A DNA stretch of 11,539 nt, taken from NCBI GenBank assembly GCA_900549155.1, contig URNF01000057.1, positions 1-11,539 on the forward strand, given 5' to 3'. The notes beneath the pieces were generated by a model. The model was not told the DNA's origin. It did not search any database and saw nothing but the letters and a program-made list of their open reading frames with translations. Each line of letters starts with the position of its first letter. Positions within the stretch are counted from its first letter, which is position 1. This stretch comes from an uncultured Oscillospiraceae bacterium (GTDB lineage: Bacteria > Bacillota > Clostridia > Oscillospirales > Acutalibacteraceae). Of the stretch, positions 1 to 6,560 are shown piece by piece. The position numbers and the translations under genes were made by a program.

Positions 1-649
1 CCAGCCCGTCGGCGGAGGTGGTGTATTTCACACAGTATTTGCCGGTCAGCATGTTGCGCCCCTCATAGGCGCGCCCGCCGTAGCTCGGCGCACTGTCCAG
101 CGCCAGCACGCCGTGCATATCCACACGGATGCACGGCTCATATGCCTCATCGTCTATCTGCCGCCACGCGCCGCTTGTGCTGTTCTGTGCATAGATCGCG
201 CCGGTGGACAGAAAGATGATGACATTTTCCGTGTCGGTATACGGATATTCCATCAGCATACCCGTCGTGTCGGCGGAAAAGCCGTCCATGCTCCCCTCAA
301 ACACCAGCCTGCCGTCATAGGTCAGAAGCCCCGTCTGAAAGCTGACGGTGTTTGCCGTTCTGTGGAAAATGCGCCGCAGAAAGCGCCGCCCCTGTGCCGT
401 GCCGCTCACGGTGTCCTCGGTGCAGAACTTCCAGTCGGTGACCGTGTCGGTCACATCCTGCTTTTGTGCCGAAATGCTGCGAAAGCCGGGACGGGTGCAC
501 AAAGCGCCGTTCTGATACCACACGTTTTCCGCTGCCGTCAGATGCCCGTCCGCCACCTGCGTTTCGTGGTTGCGGCGGTCACAGCCGCCGGAAAGCGCCG
601 CCACCTCCAGGCTTTTGACGCTGCCGCCTTTCAAAGTGGGAAACTGCAT
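1..649 (-). CDS. Phage head-completion / packaged-DNA stabilisation-like protein (gp10-like), partial
   Basis: This leftward frame stays open for 216 codons from an ATG at 649 and leaves the window still open, so the C-terminus is missing. It begins MQFPTLKGGSVKSLEVAALS, followed by a segment with 'ENVWYQNGALCTRPGF' near residues 40-55. An opening that describes sites named in N-terminal order and then a mainly beta region is typical of P22 gp10-type proteins, which cap the portal/adaptor ring after DNA packaging. The start codon shares one base with the stop of the upstream adaptor gene (TGATG), which suggests translational coupling. The gene assignment rests on position after a gp4-like adaptor and on general character, not on a diagnostic motif. 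A tail-hub or other neck protein is an alternative. Confidence 0.6.
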   Translation of the reverse strand, partial: MQFPTLKGGSVKSLEVAALSGGCDRRNHETQVADGHLTAAENVWYQNGALCTRPGFRSISAQKQDVTDTVTDWKFCTEDTVSGTAQGRRFLRRIFHRTANTVSFQTGLLTYDGRLVFEGSMDGFSADTTGMLMEYPYTDTENVIIFLSTGAIYAQNSTSGAWRQIDDEAYEPCIRVDMHGVLALDSAPSYGGRAYEGRNMLTGKYCVKYTTSADGL

Positions 650-1032
650 CACGCATCCTCCTCTGCAAAACGAAACAGCACGTTGCGCCGCCGCATCGCC
701 GCACCGCAGGCGGCGCGCTTGCGGTTATACAGCCCCGCATACAAAAGCTGGTTGTCGCCGTCCCCCTCCGACAGCGCCAGCAGCATCGCCACACCATAGG
801 GCATCACGTCGTGCAGCTGCCGTGCCGACAAGGACAGCGTCTCGCGCAGCGAGGTGAGCGGCAAAAACGGCTCCTTTCGCCCCGTGAACCACAGATCGCC
901 GTAGATCTGATTGACCGCCGCCAGCCCGCGCTTATACAGCTCGGTGTGCTGCTGTCCGTCCAGCTGCCCATAGATATCGGTATAATTGAGCAGGCGCAGC
1001 GCCTGCTCCAGCACATCCTGTCCGGTGCACAT
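649..1032 (-). CDS. Phage head-tail adaptor / connector-like protein (gp4/gp6-type)
   Basis: This 127-aa protein is predicted to be mostly alpha-helical. It opens with 'VLEQALRLLNYTD' (about residues 7-19) and has 'LYKRGLAAVNQIYGDLWF' and 'MPYGVAMLLALSEGDGDN' (about 76-93), followed by a basic C-terminal helix rich in R and K. The pattern of helix, short loop, 'P-Y/A-x-A-x-x-x-A' helix and gap is common in proteins that bind the portal ring and bridge it to the tail (P22 gp4, HK97 gp6 type). It lies directly after the major capsid gene and overlaps the following gene by one base. The ATG at 1032 has an AGGAG only two bases upstream, so translation may be weak or the start may be a little downstream. 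Family membership is inferred. Confidence 0.6.
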   Translation of the reverse strand: MCTGQDVLEQALRLLNYTDIYGQLDGQQHTELYKRGLAAVNQIYGDLWFTGRKEPFLPLTSLRETLSLSARQLHDVMPYGVAMLLALSEGDGDNQLLYAGLYNRKRAACGAAMRRRNVLFRFAEEDA

Positions 1033-1053
1033 ATCTCCTCACATCCTCTCCGA

Positions 1054-1079
1054 GGGGCGGCGGCAGATGCCGCCGCCCC
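1054..1079 (-). promoter_or_regulatory. Strong GC hairpin between major capsid and adaptor genes
   Basis: GGGGCGGCGGCA and TGCCGCCGCCCC form a perfect 12-bp stem around a 2-base GA spacer. The hairpin lies 13 bp after the capsid stop codon and about 22 bp before the adaptor start. No T-run follows on the leftward strand, so it is not a canonical intrinsic terminator. It more plausibly protects the 3' end of capsid mRNA or attenuates read-through, giving much capsid and little adaptor. It may also act on the weakly placed ribosome site of the adaptor gene. Confidence 0.7.
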
Positions 1080-1092
1080 CTTTGGCTGAAAC

Positions 1093-2004
1093 TCAATAGA
1101 CGTAGGTGTAGATCGCCTTTTCCATGCTGTTGCGGATGAACAGATCATAATACAGGCGATAGTCGAACTTCCACGCGTCCGCGTTGAGGTTGTGCGCCGG
1201 ATCGAAGACGCGCACCTTTTCGGTCTTTTTGACCAGCGACGCCGCACGCTTGGGCAGCACCAGAAGACCGATGCTCTTGGCGCTGTCGGTGGCGGCAAAG
1301 CCGCCCGCGGTCTGACCCGTGGTGGTGCCGTCGTTGAAGGTATAGGCAGTCTTCATGCGGCTGTCCGGTGTCGGCAGCAGCGCCACGCCGTTCAGAGATT
1401 TTACCTCGGTGGTGATGTTGCCCTTCTTGAAGTGGTTGACCACCATCATGCGGGACAGGTCGCTGCTCTTCTGCAGCGCACTCCACATGGTGCTGTCGAG
1501 GAATGCGACCAGCTCCTCGTCATAGCCGACCTCGTTCTGCACCTTGGAGATCGCCGCCGTCAGCATCTTATATGCCTCGGTCGCGGGCGTGCCGGTGACC
1601 GTCTGCTCCGCCGTCGCTGCATAGCCGCCGAGCTTGGAGAGCACATAGGCGTCGATCTCCGGCACGACCTGCGTGCGCACGAACTCGCCCATCACCTGAC
1701 CGGCAAGATCGGCAATGCCGGTCTCGTCCTGATCCTCGCGGTCGAGCTGGAAGGATCTGCCGCGATCCATCGAAAGGGTATACGGCTCCGCCGTCACCGA
1801 CACCGTGCCCTTGACAAAGCCCGTGTCGCGGTCATATTTGCCGAGTCCCGAAAAGGACATCTCCGGGATGAGGACCGTTCTGCCGCCGATAAACCGCGCG
1901 CGCAGATTGTTGTCCGCCATAAAGCCGGTGACCGGCTTCACCGCAACCGCTTTGTCGAGCTCGCCGGTGACCGTGCTTTCAAAGTTTTCAAAATTGATGC
2001 TCAT
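1093..2004 (-). CDS. Phage major capsid protein (HK97-fold type)
   Basis: This 303-aa protein would form the icosahedral shell. The N-terminus reads MSINFENFESTVTGELDKAV. Residues 40-90 hold 'GGRTVLIPEMSFSGLGKYDRD' style strands, then 'SFQLDREDQDETG' at about 85-97, then a long helix 'MGEFVRTQVVPEIDAYVLSKL' (about 106-126), which resembles the spine helix of HK97-fold coats. A C-terminal 'VFDPAHNLNADAWKFDYRLYYDLF' segment is typical of phage coats from Clostridia. It follows a scaffold-like gene and precedes the adaptor gene, which is the expected order. AAGGGG lies about 10 bp before the ATG. There is no separate protease gene or N-terminal delta domain, in keeping with use of a separate scaffold. 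The call is strong on context and sequence character; the exact family is not determined. Confidence 0.85.
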   Translation of the reverse strand: MSINFENFESTVTGELDKAVAVKPVTGFMADNNLRARFIGGRTVLIPEMSFSGLGKYDRDTGFVKGTVSVTAEPYTLSMDRGRSFQLDREDQDETGIADLAGQVMGEFVRTQVVPEIDAYVLSKLGGYAATAEQTVTGTPATEAYKMLTAAISKVQNEVGYDEELVAFLDSTMWSALQKSSDLSRMMVVNHFKKGNITTEVKSLNGVALLPTPDSRMKTAYTFNDGTTTGQTAGGFAATDSAKSIGLLVLPKRAASLVKKTEKVRVFDPAHNLNADAWKFDYRLYYDLFIRNSMEKAIYTYVY

Positions 2005-2025
2005 GTTTTCTTTCCCCTTTTTTCT

Positions 2026-2391
2026 TTAATATTGGATTGCCGATGCGAACGAACGCGCAAACGCGTCGCTCTCCGGATGGGCGGGTGCGTCGCCGGTATA
2101 CAGCGAGCCGGCGCTCTGCTCCCCTGTGCGCTGCTGCCGCTGTCTTTCCGCCAGCACGGCGCGTTCTTCCCGCATGCGATACCGCAGATAGGCATCAAGC
2201 AGGCACAGCCCCTGCTCCTTTGCCTCTTTGATGACCGCCTCGGGCAGCGCATCCATGTCGCCGATCTCCGGAATTTCCCGTTTCAGTGCCGCAAATTCCT
2301 CCTCGGATACCGCACTCGCCGCCTGCGCCGTCTCCGTCGCTTCCGTTTCCGCCGCCGTCACCTCTGTGACTTCCTCTTTGACCTCTGTCAT
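2026..2391 (-). CDS. Probable capsid scaffolding protein
   Basis: This 121-aa protein has a very acidic, low-complexity N-terminal third dominated by T, E, V and A (residues 1-35). A short ordered part follows ('LKREIPEIGDMDALPEAVI', about 36-54), then a basic helix 'LLDAYLRYRMREERAVLAERQ' (about 65-85) and a loose tail. This charge layout, small size and position between portal and major capsid genes fit an internal scaffold that templates procapsid assembly. Its ATG overlaps the portal stop by four bases (ATGA) and has a good GAGGAGG site within the end of the portal gene. There is no sequence motif that proves function; the call is from position and composition. Confidence 0.7.
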   Translation of the reverse strand: MTEVKEEVTEVTAAETEATETAQAASAVSEEEFAALKREIPEIGDMDALPEAVIKEAKEQGLCLLDAYLRYRMREERAVLAERQRQQRTGEQSAGSLYTGDAPAHPESDAFARSFASAIQY

Positions 2392-4025
2392 GCCGTTTCC
2401 TCCTCTTTTTGCGTTTCACCCGTTTTTGCCTGCTCCTGCAGCTCCTGCAACAGCCGCCGCTGCTTCGGGATCGTTCCCTCCGGCAGACGGCTGATATACT
2501 GCTCGGCGTTGATCACTCCCGCCTCCAAAAGCGTCCCCAGAATCTGCAGCGTCGTCTCGTGATCGCGCGCGACCGACTCCTCCACATCCACCTTGACCGC
2601 AAACAGCATGTCCGCACACCGTTCGCCGTCAAAATCGCAATAGCGGAAGCCGCCTGCATTGCGCACCCTGAGCGGCCGTCTGCCGTACATGCAGACGAAA
2701 AACTCCGCCCAAATGCGCGCCACATCCTCGCAAAAGCCGTAAAAACGGTTGCGGATGAGCTGCATGGGCTTTGAGGACGCCTCACGCACCGCCAGAATTG
2801 CCGATGCGTTGTTCGGGTTGACGTCGCCGAGCAGCACGCCGTTTGCGCCGGACTGGGACAGCGTATCGCTGATAAGCATGGAGATGCCCGACTCAAACTG
2901 AGAGGAATATGCCGGTGGCTCCACATAGCGAATGGCGCGATCCACATCCTCACCGCTGCCGTACACCGAAACGATCTGACCGGGATCGTTGGTGATCGGC
3001 TGTGTCACGACATCGCCGTTGACGACCATGATGGGCATGCCGTTCATCATTGTCGCCCAGACGCCTGCCGTCATCATGCGGTTGATGGCGATCTGGTTGG
3101 GAATGAGATGGGTGATCTCGCTCTCACCGTAGCCGCTTTTGGTGCGGATGGACCAGCGGAACATCGCCAGCGGATACAGGCGCACGCCGAGACACCACTT
3201 CGGGCGCACAACGGCGTTGCCGCACACCTGCATTCCCCACACACGGCAGCTGCCGTCCTCGTCCCACTCCTTCCAAAGGCGGGTGAGCACCGTCGCTTTC
3301 CTAAGGTCGTTCTCCGTATCGTCGCTGTCCGGACGGATGGCATCCTGGCGGCTGCCGCCATAGTGCCGCGCCGTTTGGCGCAGCGCCTCCACGCTCTTGC
3401 GATGCGCAATGATGAGGTATGGCTGCTCCTGCAGTTCCTCCACCGTCGGGTCACCGAGAAACACGCGATCGACATGCAGAATTTCGCTGACAATGTCCCC
3501 CTTTATCGGCTGCTTGCGGGCGTGATCCGCAAAAAGTCCGGTTTTCAAACGGTCATCCCAATAGGTATACAGGATGCCGGTGCCGGTGATGTAAGCGTCC
3601 AGCATGACCTTCTGCTTCAGGTCATCAAACTTCAGACGCTCGGCGGTATAGGAAAAATGATCGGACAAAACCGCCGCCGCACGGTTGAGCTCCCCGCCCG
3701 TGTCCGCGGGGAGTGCGTCGTCCCCGTCGCGCCAATGCATCAGTGCTTCGCGCATTTCCGGTGTGTCGGGAATGCCCTGCGCCGAAAAGGTTACCGTGAC
3801 CGGATCGGCACCCACCGTCGCCATTTTGTAATCGGCGATGCGGCGGATGATGTTCTGCCGCACAAGCGGGCGCTCCTCGCCGCAACCCGCGCCGTGCCAC
3901 TGATCCCCGCTGTAAAACCGCTCGTTGATCTCGTTCTGACGGAACATGCCGTGCCGTCCGAGACTCTCCTTATACCGAACGCCGCGGGTATATTCCTTTT
4001 GAATGTCTGCCGCTGTCGGCTTCAT
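2388..4025 (-). CDS. Phage portal protein
   Basis: This 545-aa protein would form the ring at the capsid vertex through which DNA is packed. It has an N-terminal clip/wing-like region with 'NEINERFYSGDQW' (31-43) and 'YITGTGILYTYWDD' (145-158). The conserved stem region is 'SGYGESEITHLIPNQIAINR' (297-316) followed by a hydrophobic 'MMTAGVWATMMNGMPIMVV' helix. 'LLGDVNPNNASAILAVREAS' (398-417) and a long helix to about 445 match the crown-side region of portals. The C-terminal 40 residues are charged and probably disordered. GGAGAG lies 10 bp before the ATG. It is preceded by terminase and a small membrane protein, and it couples to the scaffold gene. Length and order are P22-like rather than SPP1-like, but the family was not verified. 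Confidence 0.88.
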   Translation of the reverse strand: MKPTAADIQKEYTRGVRYKESLGRHGMFRQNEINERFYSGDQWHGAGCGEERPLVRQNIIRRIADYKMATVGADPVTVTFSAQGIPDTPEMREALMHWRDGDDALPADTGGELNRAAAVLSDHFSYTAERLKFDDLKQKVMLDAYITGTGILYTYWDDRLKTGLFADHARKQPIKGDIVSEILHVDRVFLGDPTVEELQEQPYLIIAHRKSVEALRQTARHYGGSRQDAIRPDSDDTENDLRKATVLTRLWKEWDEDGSCRVWGMQVCGNAVVRPKWCLGVRLYPLAMFRWSIRTKSGYGESEITHLIPNQIAINRMMTAGVWATMMNGMPIMVVNGDVVTQPITNDPGQIVSVYGSGEDVDRAIRYVEPPAYSSQFESGISMLISDTLSQSGANGVLLGDVNPNNASAILAVREASSKPMQLIRNRFYGFCEDVARIWAEFFVCMYGRRPLRVRNAGGFRYCDFDGERCADMLFAVKVDVEESVARDHETTLQILGTLLEAGVINAEQYISRLPEGTIPKQRRLLQELQEQAKTGETQKEEETA

Positions 4026-4242
4026 TTCCCGTCACTCTCCTTTCTCTTTCCCGCTCGCCGATGTCGCTGCCGTCATACTGCAGAAACCGCAAAAGCTCCT
4101 GCCAGCTCATGTCCACCGCCTCGGACGGTGCGCGCGAGCGCCGTGTTTCCGACCGTTTTTGCCGCTCGGCGCGCCTGCCGCACAGAAAACCCGCGGCAGC
4201 CGTGAGCAAAAACAGCCAGATGCCCAACATTGTTTCTACCAT
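3970..4242 (-). CDS. Small membrane-anchored phage protein overlapping the portal gene
   Basis: This gene would encode 90 aa starting MVETMLGIWLFLLTAAAGFL, so residues 5-22 form one hydrophobic segment. A short basic stretch 'GRRAERQKRSETRRSR' follows, which predicts the tail is cytoplasmic. A helix 'MSWQELLRFLQYDG' lies near residues 45-58 and the tail is charged. A GGGGAGG site lies 9 bp before this ATG, inside the end of the terminase gene, which supports it as a real start. The last 56 bp overlap the portal coding sequence in another frame, so the C-terminal part may be constrained by the portal. Function is not recognised. A tail-anchored single-helix protein between terminase and portal could be involved in assembly at the membrane or in superinfection; neither is shown. 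Confidence 0.6.
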   Translation of the reverse strand: MVETMLGIWLFLLTAAAGFLCGRRAERQKRSETRRSRAPSEAVDMSWQELLRFLQYDGSDIGERERERRVTGNEADSGRHSKGIYPRRSV

Positions 4243-4247
4243 TTTCT

Positions 4248-5564
4248 CTAACCTCCCCAGCTCCCGCGCAGGTCTCCTGCCCGCACAAGGGAGCCATTGT
4301 CCTTTGTTTTTCCCGCCCGTGCCGTGCGTCGGCGCGGCAGGTCCTCCATGGCATACCGCAAAGCGTCCATCAGATGGTTCTGTGTGTCCTGCGGGCGGTT
4401 GGAAAACGCGCCCGCTGCGCCGCCCGTCTGCGGCTCCCAGGCATATGCCGCCAGCTCCGCCGCCGTGTGCACACACGACGGGTGAACGAGGATGGTATAT
4501 TCCTGCAGCCGCGCGATCCCCGCATTGACCGAATCCCGCCCCTTTTGCGCAGGCGTCAGCCGCGTGATGCCGAGCCGTCTGAGATCCTCGTTGGACTTCG
4601 GCTCGGCGCTGTCCGCGCGGATGCGCTCCTTTTGATAGCCCTTTTCCGTGAGCATGCGCGCAATGTCCGCATTGAGCATTTTCCGCGCATAGTGCTCGTC
4701 ATAGATAAAAAGCCGCATCTGCGCCTCGTCCGCAGCCGCCGCGATGAACGCGGTCGGGTCGTTGGTATAGCCGTAGTCCAGCCCGAAGATGTGCCGAAAG
4801 CCGTCCCCTTTGAGTTCGGCGGGATCAAACGCCTCCACCCGCCAGTTGTCGAAGATGAGTCCCTCCGCCTTGCCCCATTGCCCCAGCCCCGCGACGGCAT
4901 ACCGCCGCGGCTGCCGCTTCTGCATGTCGGTATACAAAGCGCGGTCGGTCGCATCCAAAAACTCGTTGCAGGTGTAGTTGGTGGTCATCGCCAGCGTGTC
5001 CGCACGCGGTGTGTCAAAAAAACGCCGCTTAAGCCAGTGGTTCTCGTCCCACGGGTTGAACGTGATGGTGGTCTGCTTGAAAAGCGGTGGCTTCACCTGT
5101 CCGCGCGGCATGGAAAGATCCAGCTTGTCGAAATCCTCCTCGCGGGCGATCTCAAACGCCTCCTCGATCCACACCCAGCAGATGCACCCCTTTTCCACCG
5201 TCGTGGACGCCAGCTTTTCCACATTGTCAAAGCCGCGAAAAAGGATGCGCTGCCCCGTCGGCACAAAGCAAAGCTCCAGCGGCTCGCGCGACGCTTTCCA
5301 AAGATGTCCCACCTGCAAACGGTCGATCGCCCACCGCAGCTGCGCAAAGGTGCTGTCGCGGTGCGTGCGCCCGACCTGCCGCACCACCAAAAGGTTTGCT
5401 TCGGGATATTTCATCATCTGCACGATATACCACAAGGCGGTCGTGCTGGATTTCTTGGACGCCTTGCCGCCCTTGACCACGCGATAGCGCAGCCTACAGT
5501 CCCAAAACCGCCGATACCCCCTGCCGACGACCTCCGGCAGATACACCGTTACCGTGCCATCCAT
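4248..5564 (-). CDS. Phage terminase large subunit (PBSX/Terminase_3-type)
   Basis: This 438-aa protein is the packaging motor and headful or site-specific nuclease. The N-terminal ATPase has a Walker A variant 'GGKASKKSS' (residues 32-40), hydrophobic Walker B 'ICWVWIEEA' (128-136) with E134/E135 and the coupling motif 'TFNPW' (168-172). The C-terminal RNase H-like nuclease has 'GLDYGYTNDP' (D263), 'RADSAEPKS' (D318) and 'HLMDALRYA' (D400), the three expected acidic ligands. The start at 5564 is chosen because AGGAAGGGG lies 6 bp upstream; an ATG 18 bp earlier lacks such a site. The gene overlaps the upstream coiled-coil gene by 71 bp and shares its end with the ribosome site of the following gene. 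All key residues are present, so it should be functional. Confidence 0.93.
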   Translation of the reverse strand: MDGTVTVYLPEVVGRGYRRFWDCRLRYRVVKGGKASKKSSTTALWYIVQMMKYPEANLLVVRQVGRTHRDSTFAQLRWAIDRLQVGHLWKASREPLELCFVPTGQRILFRGFDNVEKLASTTVEKGCICWVWIEEAFEIAREEDFDKLDLSMPRGQVKPPLFKQTTITFNPWDENHWLKRRFFDTPRADTLAMTTNYTCNEFLDATDRALYTDMQKRQPRRYAVAGLGQWGKAEGLIFDNWRVEAFDPAELKGDGFRHIFGLDYGYTNDPTAFIAAAADEAQMRLFIYDEHYARKMLNADIARMLTEKGYQKERIRADSAEPKSNEDLRRLGITRLTPAQKGRDSVNAGIARLQEYTILVHPSCVHTAAELAAYAWEPQTGGAAGAFSNRPQDTQNHLMDALRYAMEDLPRRRTARAGKTKDNGSLVRAGDLRGSWGG

Positions 5565-5745
5565 ATCTGTCCCCTTCCTCATATTTCTTCAGCGCCGCGA
5601 TCACCTCCCATATCTCGTCGATCTCCTCCTCCAAAAGGACAATGCGCTTGTCATACACACGGATCTGTTTTGTCAGCTGCTCATGCCGCTTTTCAAGACC
5701 CGACAGCGCCTGCAAATATTCCTCGATCATTTCCCGATTGGTCAT
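5494..5745 (-). CDS. Small coiled-coil phage protein between terminase subunits
   Basis: This 83-aa protein begins MTNREMIEEYLQALSGLEKR and then forms a long heptad-rich helix with 'LTKQIRVYDKRIVLLEEEID' (about residues 24-43) to 'VIAALKKYEEGD' (about 48-59), which is a good coiled-coil candidate. The last 25 residues, rich in glycine, overlap the terminase large gene in another frame by 71 bp. GGGGG lies about 8 bp before the ATG; a GTG nine bases earlier is a possible alternative. It sits between the two terminase genes. A structural helper to the small terminase or a DNA-packaging cofactor is plausible, but I do not recognise the family. Confidence 0.6.
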   Translation of the reverse strand: MTNREMIEEYLQALSGLEKRHEQLTKQIRVYDKRIVLLEEEIDEIWEVIAALKKYEEGDRYGWHGNGVSAGGRRQGVSAVLGL

Positions 5746-5759
5746 CCGAAACACCCCCG

Positions 5760-6152
5760 TTATTCCTCGATCTCCGCCTCGCCCAGGATGATGACCGGTG
5801 CATGCCCGACCGTCTCCTGTGTATCCTTTTCCCCATAGCCGGCATTTTCCTTCAAATACAGCATGTGCATGTTGGGACTGCTGCCCCGCTGCATCGCGTG
5901 CTCCATGACGCTTGCCGTCGCCTCACAAAAGGCGGTCTGAATTGCCGAGATCTTCGCCGTGTTGTCCGCCGTCGACGCCTCGCGGTAGCGCCCGTCCACG
6001 ATGTTGTGAAAAACCGCAAGATCCATGTCAAGGGCTGCCGCCAGCCGTTCCGCCGTCAGCGGCACCTTGTTGTCCGCCGCATATTGCTTTGCCGTCTCGA
6101 TCGCCGCCCGCACACAGGCAAGCGATCGCTTCCCAAGCGGTTTGTTATGCAT
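5760..6152 (-). CDS. Phage terminase small subunit-like DNA-recognition protein
   Basis: This protein of 130 aa has an N-terminal helical region 'KPLGKRSLACVRAAIETAKQ' (about 4-23) and a helix-turn-helix-like part 'VPLTAERLAAALDMDLAVFHNIVDG'. A C-terminal 'RGSSPNMHMLYLKENAGYGEK' (about 90-110) resembles the oligomerisation helix and the LLK..GYGEK element seen in terminase small subunits that lie next to Terminase_3-type motors. It would recognise the pac or cos site and present DNA to the large subunit. The ATG at 6152 has GGGAGG 8 bp upstream; a GTG at 6161 lies within that site and is less likely. A copy of the putative operator sits just upstream. Confidence 0.75.
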   Translation of the reverse strand: MHNKPLGKRSLACVRAAIETAKQYAADNKVPLTAERLAAALDMDLAVFHNIVDGRYREASTADNTAKISAIQTAFCEATASVMEHAMQRGSSPNMHMLYLKENAGYGEKDTQETVGHAPVIILGEAEIEE

Positions 6153-6170
6153 TTTTTGCACCTCCCATTA

Positions 6171-6188
6171 TTGCGTTTTGCAACTTTT
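6171..6188. promoter_or_regulatory. Putative repressor operator copy 1 (before terminase small subunit)
   Basis: TTGCGTTTTGCAACTTTT here differs by one base from the copy at 6484-6501. It lies in the short gap between the 74-aa gene and the terminase small subunit start. It may let the phage repressor also block reading into the packaging genes. A weak TTGAAT-17-AATAAT match overlaps it but would start RNA within the ribosome site, so promoter function is doubtful. Confidence 0.5.
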
Positions 6189-6209
6189 CATTCAAAAAAA
6201 TAACTGTCT

Positions 6210-6434
6210 TCACGCTTTTTCCGCCACAGAGAGGACCACAGACGGACAAAAACCGTACCCCAAACGAAAACATTCTCCGAGATCGCAGCCATCAATCTCG
6301 AAATATTCGTCGGCTTTTCCCTCGATCCGATCCCCGTTCTCGTCAAAAACAGCCATTTTTGTATCAAACAGTACAAAAATCGGCGCATCCGACGGCATCG
6401 CTGCCAAAGTCTTTCGCAATTCCCCCGCCGTCAC
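6210..6434 (-). CDS. Small phage protein, first gene of packaging operon, GTG start
   Basis: This gene encodes 74 aa if translated from the GTG at 6434: MTAGELRKTLAAMPSDAPIF and then an acidic region 'GDRIEGKADEYFEIDGCDLGE'. The N-terminal 'GELRKTLAAMPSDAPIFV' is typical of a small family of phage and mobile-element proteins that start with a helix-loop before a beta strand. The ORF stays open farther upstream to 6635, but that region holds AT-rich promoter and operator DNA, so the short form is preferred. A 60-base leader from the strong leftward promoter fits this start. The ribosome site is weak (AAAGGCGG). It is separated from the terminase small subunit by 57 bp. Function is not recognised. 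Confidence 0.62.
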   Translation of the reverse strand: MTAGELRKTLAAMPSDAPIFVLFDTKMAVFDENGDRIEGKADEYFEIDGCDLGECFRLGYGFCPSVVLSVAEKA

Positions 6435-6483
6435 CGTTTCCGCCGCCTTTCTGCCAACGCCGCACCAGGCGGTGTTGTTCTGT

Positions 6484-6501
6484 TTGCTTTTTGCAACTTT
6501 T
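6484..6501. promoter_or_regulatory. Putative repressor operator copy 2 (over leftward promoter start site)
   Basis: TTGCTTTTTGCAACTTTT directly follows the leftward -10 box and overlaps the expected transcription start near 6495. Its core 12-mer TTTGCAACTTTT (6490-6501) is identical to those at 6177-6188 and 6537-6548. A protein bound here would block RNA polymerase from the packaging promoter. Confidence 0.6.
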
Positions 6502-6530
6502 ATTGTAAGCGCATTTTGCGGAATTGTCAA
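6502..6530 (-). promoter_or_regulatory. Near-consensus sigma-70 promoter for the phage packaging operon
   Basis: Read leftward, TTGACA (6530-6525) is followed after 17 bp by TACAAT (6507-6502). The -35 is a perfect match and the -10 differs by one base. The predicted start near 6495 leaves a leader of about 60 bases before the GTG at 6434. The operator copies at 6484-6501 and 6537-6548 straddle it, which suggests tight repression in the lysogen. Confidence 0.82.
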
Positions 6531-6536
6531 TAGCAA

Positions 6537-6556
6537 TTTGCAACTTTTTGCAAAAA
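6537..6556. promoter_or_regulatory. Putative repressor operator copy 3, between the divergent promoters
   Basis: TTTGCAACTTTT (6537-6548) is the third exact copy of the 12-mer and runs into a near-palindrome TTTTTGCAAAAA (6545-6556). It is just upstream of the leftward -35 box and just before the -35 of the repressor gene. A reverse-oriented half copy, GTTGCAA, lies at 6571-6577 in the spacer of the repressor promoter. Confidence 0.58.
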
Positions 6557-6560
6557 AGTA

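Noticed and set aside
1192..2562. Long rightward open frame of 456 codons opposite the capsid and scaffold genes
   Set aside because: It is a shadow of G+C-rich coding on the other strand, with no ribosome site and arginine/histidine-rich low-quality protein.
3108..4205. Rightward open frame of 365 codons opposite the portal gene
   Set aside because: It mirrors the portal reading frame and has no ribosome site or recognisable motif.
5433..5475. Unusual Walker A (GGKASKKSS) in the terminase large subunit
   Set aside because: The variant with ASKKS instead of GSGKS is usual for this branch of PBSX-type terminases, and the rest of the active site is intact, so it is not evidence of inactivation.
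6167..6195. TTGAAT-17-AATAAT as a promoter for the terminase small subunit
   Set aside because: Transcription would begin at or after the GGGAGG ribosome site, leaving no usable leader.
4230..6203. Long rightward open frame of 657 codons opposite the terminase genes
   Set aside because: It is antisense to the terminase genes, rich in R, H and P with no domain, and starts within the terminase tail.
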